Assembly: GCA_900642245.1 (NCBI GenBank)
Contig: CAAAJI010000136.1
Coordinates: 1-27,532 of the forward strand
Direction of reading: 5' to 3'
DNA length: 27,532 nt
DNA from: Fragilaria radians
Taxonomy: Eukaryota > Bacillariophyta > Fragilariophyceae > Fragilariales > Fragilariaceae
Shown piece after piece: positions 19,487-27,532 of this stretch. A program made the position numbers and the translations under genes. The notes under the pieces were generated by a model that saw nothing but the letters and a program-made list of their open reading frames with translations, was not told where the DNA came from and ran no database searches. Within the stretch, counting starts at the first letter, position 1. Every line of letters starts with the position of its first letter.

Positions 19487-19950
19487 AAAACTTTCCATTG
19501 CAATTAGATGATGCAAAATAGTAGTGAAAATCTGCAAAATCACCAGCACACAAGTTTCCTCGTTCAAATTTCGAAGGCAAGCTTTCTAGACACCTTAATT
19601 GACTCTAGCCTAAGGTTCAAAAGTTGGTTGAAAATACTAAAACTTTCCATTGCAATTACGATGATGCAAAATAGTAGTGAAAATCTGCAAAATCACCAGC
19701 ACACAAGTTTCCTCGTTCAAATTTCTAAGGCATGCTTTCTAGACACCTATTACTCTAGCCTAAGGTTCAAAAGTTGGTTGCAAATATTAAAGCTTTCCCT
19801 TGCAATTAGATGATGCAAAGTAGTAGTGAAAATCTGCAAAAATCAACAACGCGCAAGTTTCCTCATTCATCAATTTCGAAGGCATGCTTTCTAGACAACT
19901 TAAGTTGAACGTTTCTCAAGCCAAAGGCACATAAGTTGATTGCAAATACT
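19487..19950. repeat. three-copy tandem repeat, unit about 150 bp
   Basis: Units start at CTTTCC at about 19491, 19643 and 19793 (spacings 152 and 150). Units 1 and 2 are nearly identical over blocks such as TGCAAAATAGTAGTGAAAAT, AATCACCAGCACACAAGTTT and CTCTAGCCTAAGGTTCAAAA. The third copy is more diverged toward its end. The array lies between the convergent 3' ends of the PITH and LHC genes. A plus-strand frame runs through two units as a repeated 51-residue peptide but begins directly after a stop and is probably not a gene. Confidence 0.85.
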
Positions 19951-20059
19951 CCTATTTGTACACTTGTTTACTTTAATGAATGTGTGAAGCATATAGCTCT
20001 GACCTGCTACACTAGGTATCTGAATTACGCTGTTTTGTCTATTACAAGTTATCATATAC

Positions 20060-20961
20060 TTAAAATGCAGGAGTGAAAAACACAGGAGTTTCTTGCACAA
20101 CTGGAACTCCATACAAGGCTTCCTGAGCTACGAATCCCAATATGGCCATCATTGCCACACGTCCATTCTTTATCTCTTTTAGTTGCATGTCAAACTTAGC
20201 CATTCTCTCTTGAGGGAAAAGTTTCAGTGGATCAAAGTTACAGTCACCAGGGATGTAATTCTTTCCCTTTTCTTCCTTCATTTTCATATTTTCAATTTCA
20301 ATGATACCCGCGAGAGAGAATATTGCTGCCCAATAAGCGAGATCAATCTTTTCCAAACCCCCATTGAGAACAGATGGTGATTCACCGCTCTTGGTTAAGA
20401 GTGCTGGTAATCCCAGAGATTCGGCAATTGGACGATCCAAAAGCTCTGCAATAGGCCATCCAACAACTGCCAACATCGCAAGACGCTACGACAAAATGAA
20501 GAAAATCAAGGTTAGATATATGTCCTCTTTATCTCCTATTCACGTTATATTTGACTCACGCAATGTTTTATTTCTGCTTCCCTCATATTCATTAACCCAG
20601 CTTTGTCGTTACCTCCAAATCCAAATGGACTAAACGATTATGGCAAGTGCAGGAATTTCGGTTCCCATCGTCATTAGTTAAGACCATGATGGAGAAAAAT
20701 CAAAATATACATCGCAACTTACTCAAAGCCAGCATCACCAGGCATAGAACCATCTAAAAGTTTGGGACGAGGGACAAACGGAAGGGCTTTTGACATTTCA
20801 CCACCATCTTTCCCCGAGTTATTCTTGTCGCCATCCTTTCCCCATAGATCATTCTTCAGTGACATATCAGTTCTGAGTTCCAAGCTTGAGCTTGAAAGGG
20901 GAGAAACTACGAAAGCATTGATAACAGGAGCAGTTACGGCAAAGAGGAAGAAGAAGTTCAT
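20060..20961 (-). CDS. LHC superfamily antenna protein (fucoxanthin chlorophyll a/c-type), plastid-targeted
   Basis: Three exons: 20961-20723, 20629-20560 and 20485-20060. Introns are 93 bp (GTAAGT...TTTAG) and 74 bp (GTGAGT...GTCGTAG). All joins hold frame; 244 aa. The N-terminus is a signal peptide with INA|FVV, the diatom plastid cleavage motif. Mature part: LPFVPRP..LDGSMPGDAGFDPFGFGG, the LHC entry motif; helix 1 REAEIKHCRLAM with chlorophyll ligands E and H plus R; a middle helix IDLAYWAAIFSLAGIIE; then GNCNFDPL-like GDCNFDPLKL and helix 3 LKEIKNGRVAMMAILGF with E, N and R. It binds chlorophylls and carotenoid in the thylakoid and passes excitation to a photosystem. I cannot assign the LHC subfamily (Lhcr, Lhcq, Lhcf or other). 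No Lhcx-specific acidic residues were checked. Confidence 0.93.
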
Positions 20962-22359
20962 GTTATTATTTCAAGTTGATTTTTGTGAGGTGAGATGGGA
21001 TTAGAATTCCATTCCTGAACTGTTGAAATACGTATTTATCGATTTCATCGTATGACGTATACAGTCGTTTCCTGCCTCAGTGCCTTTTTTCGGTATTGTC
21101 GCTTACTATGCTCTAACTGAGTCAGGTTGATAAAATGCAATTATCGCGAGACTCAATGCTGCAATTTTTTTCACCGCTAACTAAGGGTACGAGCTAATTA
21201 AGGTCTGAACAATGTGTGAAATTTTATTTTCGCAAAATAACCATTTTCTACTTATTGAAATTTAAAGTTTAGATTTCCTTTAAGGATTAATTTTTTACGA
21301 GGTTATGATGAGGTCAATTCAATATATTTATGCATTGATGGATATTAGTCATATAATCCCACATGATGAAAAACTCTATTTTCCTCTGACTTAACGTCTT
21401 GAGGCATTGTCGATCTAGCCACCAACAATTTAAAAGCGATAAGACCTTCTCAGCACACTTTTCGCGAAAAGCTACTTCTCTTCAAGATTAATTATTCTTG
21501 AATACAATCCATCTTGCTGCTTAGCATTATCGATAAACAAAGAACTGAGACCGTGAAAAAGTACAGGTTCATCACTAATGATTTTCCAAACTTCAGATAC
21601 TTCGGAAAGTCAACGTAATTCTCCAAGGTGGAAACGATGCTTCTTTTTAATTGAAAATTAGATGCTCTCTTATACGCAGCTTTGAGGTCATTTGGAAAAC
21701 CGCAAAAACTGATCAATAGTGCCATACGCAGTTTGTAAACATGCCCTATTGAGTCCCCTAACAAATCTCATCTCAAATACGTTGTGTTACAAGTTATTAT
21801 CAGATCACAATGTGTTGAAATGAAAGAAATGACAAAATCAAAGGCAGGAGGTGAAGGTTATTGAACATTCCCTGATTTTACAAAAAGGTTTATTCTTTCT
21901 GCTAATGCGTACAATTACCAGTTTTTCTGATGCCCTTATACATCAGGAAACCTAGCCCATCATATTTTCTGGAGTTAAAGCTCATTACTCTCCATTTCTA
22001 GATAGTTAGAAACGCTCCTAGCCACTTATGTATTGTTGCCTGACTGTGTCATGGAGATAACAGATTGACAAAAAACCTAATGAGGCAGGATATCTATATC
22101 GACTCTAAGACTATGAGATTTTTTAATTATGATTCAGATTGGTCTTTTCCTTGTTTGTTTCAGTGAAACCGTTTGTGTGGATATGTGTGAATCACATTGT
22201 CATTCAATTCAGCTTGGTTTGCTCCGCATTTGTGACTCTGTTGCTTCGAGGGAATCCTTCTTTCTCTATGGAAATTTAAAGATTGGGGAATTTCAATCTG
22301 GGTACACTACTTGATCCCGGTTTCATGCGAATGACCAACATCATCATCCATTCTTCCAT
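20962..22359. other. divergent intergenic region between LHC and phosphodiesterase genes
   Basis: About 1.4 kb carrying the promoters of both flanking genes. On the minus strand a 77-codon frame from ATG 21725 to 21492 ends in a hydrophobic stretch (VMNLYFFTVSVLCLSIML). It has no recognisable family and could be chance or a small membrane protein. A strong acceptor-like sequence (CCTTGTTTGTTTCAG, ending 22163) precedes a 50-codon open frame that stops at 22312-22314. Confidence 0.4.
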
Positions 22360-23697
22360 ATGACTGTGGCCAATACATTTGCTTGGTTGAGCGATATTCA
22401 TTACGACCCATTTTATGGCTCCTCTCAGGCATTTGGAAACAACGACACTTGCAAATCCAATACTCAAGTACCATTTTATGGATGTGATTCTCCTTGGCAA
22501 TTAATAGAAAATGCCATCTCTGCATTGGCAGATCAGAGTCCTACATTTGTTCTTGTGACAGGAGACTTTGCACGACATGGGATGGATCAGCTTCCAAATT
22601 CGAGCATGTATATGACTGAAATTTTAAGTAAGGTAACATTGGAACTACAAAGTAAATTGGAGCCGGAAACAACCATTTTGCCTCTTCTTGGAAATAATGA
22701 TGTCATCCCAGATTACTATATCGATATCGCAGATAAGAAACATATGAAACTGTTTAGCGACACCTTTTTGAATTTAAGTGTAATTTCCAATGACGAAGCA
22801 GAGCAATTAAGTTACGGTGGATATTACGCCAGAACCATGGGCAATGTCCGAATCCTTTGTTTGAATACAGTGATTTATAGCATTGCCCATCAGCCAAAGC
22901 TACCTAACTATAATAATGATCCCTTTGATCAATTTACATGGATGGAGATAGAGTTGCAACAGTACGATAACATCTACCTAATTGGGCACATCCCACCTAC
23001 CATATCTAGTTACTTTTTCGAGGACATGTGGGAAGAAAGGTATCGCAAAATATATGAGTCACTCACAGAGAAGTACAGCTCAAAAATTCGAATGCAGCTA
23101 TTTGGACACTTTCATTCCAATGAATTTAGAATGCATGGTAAAAATTTGACTTTGTTTTTGGGCCCGTCTATTACTCCCGTCTACAACAACAACCCTGCAT
23201 TTCAAATCGTACATTTTGATGCCTCGGATGGCGCACTTGTTGATATTGACACATTTATCTACAATCTCTCTGACTCATTCTCTGATAATTGGACAAAGCT
23301 GAGTTCATTCCGTCAACATTACGGTCTTGAAGACTTGTCGAGGGACGGGATCAAAAAGGGTATCTTGGCCCCGATGCTAAACAAGAATGAAACTGTATTA
23401 CGGCAGTTTCTTTTCTCTTACAAATATGGAACTTATTCCCGTTCCATGCAATTATGTCTCTCAAGAGGAATCGATGCATGCAGTAGGCAGTGGTATTGTA
23501 TATTGACATCAAACTCCCAAGCAAGCTATAATGTGTGTCAACGAGTTGAACAGCGCAACATGCTACTTTCTGAAAATGCACTTTTATTACTTATATGCTT
23601 TATAGCATTGATGAGCTCAATAGCAATCATTTCCTGTCTTCGCAAACGATATTGGAGGCGTATCAATTCGTATCACTCCCCAGGAGTCTTGGCATGA
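22360..23697 (+). CDS. acid sphingomyelinase-like phosphodiesterase (metallophosphoesterase)
   Basis: 445 aa from ATG 22360. All metallophosphoesterase motifs are present in the order of the SMPD/SMPDL family: SDIHYD (11-16), VTGDFARH (66-73), LLGNNDVIPDYY (109-120), GHIPP (209-213) and GHFHSNEF (249-256). These residues bind a two-metal (Zn) site that cleaves phosphodiester or nucleotide phosphate bonds in the lumen or outside the cell. A C-terminal Cys-rich part (CLSRGIDACSRQWYC) fits the family's disulfide region. Residues about 407-427 form a membrane helix, followed by a basic cytosolic tail (RKRYWRR). Many Asn-x-Ser/Thr sites suggest a lumenal domain. No signal peptide is visible: the frame is open back to TGA 22312 but has no usable AG acceptor in that stretch, so an upstream exon would need an unusual join. 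Substrate (sphingomyelin or nucleotide) is unknown. Confidence 0.85.
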   Translation: MTVANTFAWLSDIHYDPFYGSSQAFGNNDTCKSNTQVPFYGCDSPWQLIENAISALADQSPTFVLVTGDFARHGMDQLPNSSMYMTEILSKVTLELQSKLEPETTILPLLGNNDVIPDYYIDIADKKHMKLFSDTFLNLSVISNDEAEQLSYGGYYARTMGNVRILCLNTVIYSIAHQPKLPNYNNDPFDQFTWMEIELQQYDNIYLIGHIPPTISSYFFEDMWEERYRKIYESLTEKYSSKIRMQLFGHFHSNEFRMHGKNLTLFLGPSITPVYNNNPAFQIVHFDASDGALVDIDTFIYNLSDSFSDNWTKLSSFRQHYGLEDLSRDGIKKGILAPMLNKNETVLRQFLFSYKYGTYSRSMQLCLSRGIDACSRQWYCILTSNSQASYNVCQRVEQRNMLLSENALLLLICFIALMSSIAIISCLRKRYWRRINSYHSPGVLA

Positions 23698-23731
23698 ATT
23701 TCTTCCTTTTCAATTATATATCAATGTCAAT

Positions 23732-23759
23732 CCATGAAACATCAAGCCATATTTCATGG
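23732..23759. repeat. small hairpin in the phosphodiesterase 3' region
   Basis: Perfect 8-bp arms CCATGAAA/TTTCATGG with a 12-bp loop, 35 bp after the stop codon. It may sit in the 3' UTR. Confidence 0.5.
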
Positions 23760-25289
23760 GAAGGCTCTTTTGACATTTAGTTGTACAATTATCACTAATT
23801 AGAAATCCTCTGAAACCAACATTTCATTGTCCTAAGCAGTTAAACGTACTTATCTTGATACACTCCTTTTCAACCATCTGCAATAGCACCAAATATTTTT
23901 GGGTATAATTCAAAATCCAAGCAATTTCAGCTTATTAATGTACATGCCTATTTGATGCAGATAAGATTCACTTCTGAATGATTATTTAGGTAATAAAAAG
24001 AAAGTCGACATTACAACAAGGATGATGTGAACATTTTAGGAACAAAGGATTGAAGTAAGAGTTAAGGAAAACGGAGAATACCTCAGAACGTTGGATCTAT
24101 AATCCCATTTGGTGCTATTTGCTACTCTCAGATAGCATAGAAATGTATCAATTTGATTTTTCTTCAGATACACTTCCGTTTCAATTTAAAACTCCTAAAT
24201 TTACCTTTTGACAAATTCCCTTTCCATGACTTCCCATAATTTGATGAATTTCCTTTTTGTTTTTGGGAGTATTACCATGCTTCTTGTGAGATGAGCCATC
24301 TAACCCCTCTCTCCCTTCGAAATCTTAAGTTTTTGACCTTTGGAACATGTTTGGCCTAATAACAAAGCAAGTACGTTATCTCTTCAATCTTGAAAGGCTT
24401 TAACTCTGTATAGAGTAAAACAGGCTTCCTCTTCATCGGCTTCATTTTTCCACAAATAATAAACTATACTCCTTTAAGGTATCCTATCACTAAGTACGTA
24501 AGGTACTATCCAACTTATCTGTCATCCAAATTGATATGTTCGATTCACATCGACCCTAATCCTTAGGGTCAATGTCCCTTCTCATGAGAAATGGTCTTTA
24601 GCATCTTGATGCTTCAACTCGATTCAACAGAAATTTATTCCACATTTTAATTTCGACTTCAGGGTGTCTCCATACGTAGCGAAACAGTGATACACATTTT
24701 CTATTGATTCGTATTAATAAGTGTCTTTGCCATTTCTAAGGATGGGATCTGAGCTATGTCCCATAATGTTGTTGCAACAAAATCATGTATTGTGTTGGTT
24801 GATTTTAGCCAAACGTAGACATGTTGCGTTTGAGTAATATTATGAATCATCATTTGGATATTTATGTCTATGTTCAGAGATGTCTTTGAAGAATACATTC
24901 CAAAGGTCATCATCACATTGATCCTCAAGTGTTTGCTCGTAGTATACGTTTATTTGCATCTTGTTTATTTCTTGACGTAATCACTTGTGAGTTTCCCAGA
25001 CAGAATTTCCCCCTCTAGTTTTTTAGGGCTTGAAATGTTTCCTTCTAATGAGACATTTAATGCTTGTGTGTCCATTGAGACAATTAACTTTGACTTTTCA
25101 GAGATTTATCTTTCATCGTGATTTAGGTCTATGTGTCCCTTTACATTTTTTATAATAACTTTGCTATAGGCTGTAATTACTAGATGGCACATGGGGTCTC
25201 CTACTTTTCATTGTTTTGTCACTTCTGATGACCAGCTATTGCACAAGAAACAGTGTATATAATGTCGAGATGCAAAGTACGCGATTCTA
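23760..25289. other. gene-free AT-rich DNA, possibly continuing the retroelement fossil
   Basis: No intact frame. The minus strand has protein-like pieces broken by stops, for example at 24701-24928 (VYVWLKSTNTIHDFVATTLW), which may be the 3' part of the decayed element to the right. A perfect palindrome with 8-bp arms GACCCTAA/TTAGGGTC lies at 24552-24570. Confidence 0.4.
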
Positions 25290-26400
25290 ATGGGGTTGCA
25301 AGTACTCTGAAACATGAAGCGTCACATAATGCCAGCCGCGCTTCCATTTATGACTAACGCGTCTCACACAACGAGAAAGGGTTTGGAAGATTTCATGATT
25401 ATTGGAGAGGGGACTATATTGAGTCTCCTTTTGTATGGTGTGCAGCCTTGCCAGACTCAGAAAGGAAACACGGAATTGTGTACTTTGGACATTCTTGGCT
25501 GTGCCTCTCCTCAAGTTACTGATCCATTTGCTCACCTTTTGCTTCAGGCAACATCTATTCAAAGTGGTAAAGGACTAGATTGTTTTCTTCCAAGCTGATT
25601 ACAACGATGAGGATGGTAGTGTCTAAGTACACCTCGAATTATTCCCTTTAGAGAGCTCATGTGCCTTAAGTCTGGTCCCTGCTTCGTCAATAATGTGAGA
25701 TCCTTCCACGTCAGTAATCCCAGTCAGAGTTATGACATCTAGGTACAATCAACAATGGTTGGCAGTATCTGATAGATGAATGTTGTATGCTTGTCACATG
25801 AGGTAAATTTCACCTTCCCTTGCTAATTTTTCCTTTTTTATTGCTTGCACACCTCTGATATGATACATTTGAGTGAATTGCAGGAACTTCTTTAGCCATA
25901 CCGTTTCATCATGAGACACTTTAACATGGTGAAATTCAAAAGGAGAAATCTCAAGCTCAGAATTATACCAGTCCACCCATCATCATTAGGCCGTACACTA
26001 ATGCAAAAGATGTTGACCCAGCGAATCCGACCTTATCAAGGAATAATGCTATCAATTTGATGTAAAATCTTAATGGTATCTTTCTATACCTATACTTAGC
26101 ATGATATCTTGCATTGTTGGACTGCATATATTCATTAAGGAAACTTTAACTTCATTGCTTGTCAAGGGGTGGTAGGTGAACCTTTGCATACATTTCTTCT
26201 CTCTTTTCTATCTGATATGAGATTCGGTTCTCAGGCCTTATGTTGGAGACATAATGTAACCCAAGGATTTGATTGCTTTCTGCGTAGAAATTGGTGACAC
26301 ATGCTTGTAAATGCTAATGCCATAGTTTGCTTCTACCATCACTGGTTGTCATGTTGGCTTAAGTCTTAAAAAATATTGCAGTAACTGCAATTCTCAGCAG
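25290..26400 (-). mobile_element. fossil of a reverse-transcriptase-type retroelement
   Basis: Reading the minus strand across stops and frame changes gives segments in the order I associate with diatom reverse-transcriptase proteins. PVMVEANYGISIYKH leads into KAIKSLGYIMSPT (the 'LGV..SPDG' motif after the RT core, 26252-26380). LRTESHIR..REEMYAK follows (26180-26236). Then come KVGFAGSTSFALVYG.MMMGG (25979-26040), SELEISPFEFHHVK...FLQFTQ (25797-25976), and LYLDVITLTGITD.EGSHI (25677-25752). W.SNLRRG lies near 25540. The YxDD catalytic part and element ends are not found. Likely a non-LTR (LINE-type) ORF2 relic. The call depends on remembered patterns. Confidence 0.5.
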
Positions 26401-27532
26401 CAAGAGCTCTTCCACTGCCACATAATCTTTCACCATTGCTGCTTCTAGACTTGTCGTCAGGGACTCAAGATGACGATTATTGACGTTAATTACAAGAGAT
26501 GTTGCCTTGAAACAGTTCTATAGATTTTCCATTGGAATAACTTGCTCCTATTGCTTTATATTCCATTGATGAATGATGATGAATTTACCTTTTTTACTCT
26601 TTTTCTGATTGCACACTTGATGAGGTGATACTTTAATTGGATTCAATGTTTAGGTAGCGCTTAAGTTGAATTCATTTATGTAAAATACAAGATTCCTCTT
26701 TATTTTGGAATAACCCCAGTTTTTAGATTTTTATATTGTTAATGTAGTTCTCTGATTTTTATTACCAGATAAAGCATGGACACCTGCAAGTTGAATATGA
26801 CCCATTACAAATCTTGCGTTGTTCCGTTACTGATTTCATCATTGATCTATAGTGTCTTAAATGGACACCATCTGAGTGTGAAGTATTCTTGCTTTCCTTC
26901 AAGATTTTGAAACATATTTTTCCAATCATTAGAATTCATTTCGCTTGATATTTCACTCTCTTGGACTCCTCTTTATTCTATTTTTTTTCTGTTGCTCATC
27001 ATATTCCTCAAAATGTTGTTTTTAAAGTTCCTTGACTATTTGTGTTGCATGATACAGAAAGATCTTTGGGCCAAAATGTGGAAGCGTTGCGTTTATTCCA
27101 TGGTTTCTCATTGGGATATGTTTCCACATTTATAATCACACATACTGTGCATTTCCCTTCATTTTTTATGTCCCATTTATGCAGCCCTAGTATTGTTGAT
27201 GGTATCAAAAAACAAACTTCTGACTCACTGCACTTCCAAATATGCCTATATATCAGTTTCCTGTAGAATCTTTTCATAATTCAATGGATTATTTTGCCAT
27301 TTACAGTCTCCCTGATCGTGATTATAATAATATACGTTTGCTGCAGCTAGAAAGGTACGAGTCCAATGTTGTCAATCTCGCTCTTCACTAGATAATTTGG
27401 TAAGCGTAACAATGACATCCATTAATGACGTTGTTTTAAAACTTGATTGACAATGCATCTTAGTGGTCTTAAACTATCCCCCTTATCCCTAATACTTTCT
27501 AACACCTAATACAGTACTAGTAACGTAAAAGC
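26401..27532. other. gene-free right end, probable upstream part of the retroelement fossil
   Basis: No supported gene. A minus-strand frame at 27008-27277 and a plus-strand shadow at 27042-27266 are not convincing. If the retroelement call is right, its RT core should have stood here, but no catalytic motif remains recognisable. Confidence 0.35.

Noticed and set aside
19508..19813. Plus-strand frame encoding two copies of a 51-residue peptide
   Set aside because: It simply reads through two tandem DNA repeats, begins right after a stop, and the third unit breaks the frame.
21053..21058. TGACGT (CRE/bZIP-type) upstream of the LHC gene, with another at 10059-10064 upstream of the plastid ferredoxin-like gene
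   Set aside because: The hexamer occurs at roughly ten other places in the window, including the desert, about what chance predicts.
25314..25598. 94-codon plus-strand frame with an ATG
   Set aside because: No family resemblance; the opposite strand reads better as part of the retroelement relic.

Overview
This is a nuclear window from a stramenopile alga, most likely a diatom. The main evidence is a fucoxanthin/chlorophyll antenna-type LHC gene whose leader carries the complex-plastid A|F cleavage motif (INAF). A second protein has the same kind of bipartite leader (IHAF). Introns are short GT-AG introns of about 75-112 bp, the DNA is AT-rich, and an extracellular domain with a GDG motif resembles families I associate with diatoms. 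No tRNA, rRNA or CRISPR was found.

Layout, left to right. 1-170 (-): N-terminus of an unrecognised gene cut by the window edge. 513-2088 (-): two-exon auxilin-type J-domain protein with an N-terminal DIX-like domain. 2.1-6.0 kb: gene-poor, with a long imperfect inverted repeat (3184-3629) and a possible small spliced gene (4138-4515). 6049-6825 (-): GDG-domain surface-type protein. 7272-7798 (-): coding-like, interrupted remnant. 7848-9065 (+): U1 snRNP 70K. 9150-9929 (-): plastid-targeted thioredoxin-like [2Fe-2S] ferredoxin, tail to tail with U1-70K. 10.9-11.7 kb (+): decayed gene of unknown family. 12386-15535 (-): large STAND/AAA_16 ATPase. 15841-17657 (-): dead pogo/DDE_1 transposon with inverted termini; its right end is a 91-bp hairpin. 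18573-19246 (+): two-exon PITH protein with an E2F-like site just upstream. 19487-19950: three ~150-bp tandem repeats. 20060-20961 (-): three-exon LHC antenna gene. 22360-23697 (+): acid-sphingomyelinase-like phosphodiesterase with a C-terminal membrane segment. 24-27.5 kb: no intact gene; the minus strand holds a decayed reverse-transcriptase-type element.

The genes are ordinary eukaryotic single genes, not an operon. They cover clathrin uncoating, splicing, plastid redox and light harvesting, signalling ATPase and lipid/phosphate hydrolysis, with transposon fossils between them. I saw no clearly new multi-gene system. The most interesting single items are the DIX-like/auxilin fusion, the plastid ferredoxin-like protein with a long insertion, and the repeat structures. 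Several calls rest on remembered family patterns and hand-made splice models and were not checked by database search.
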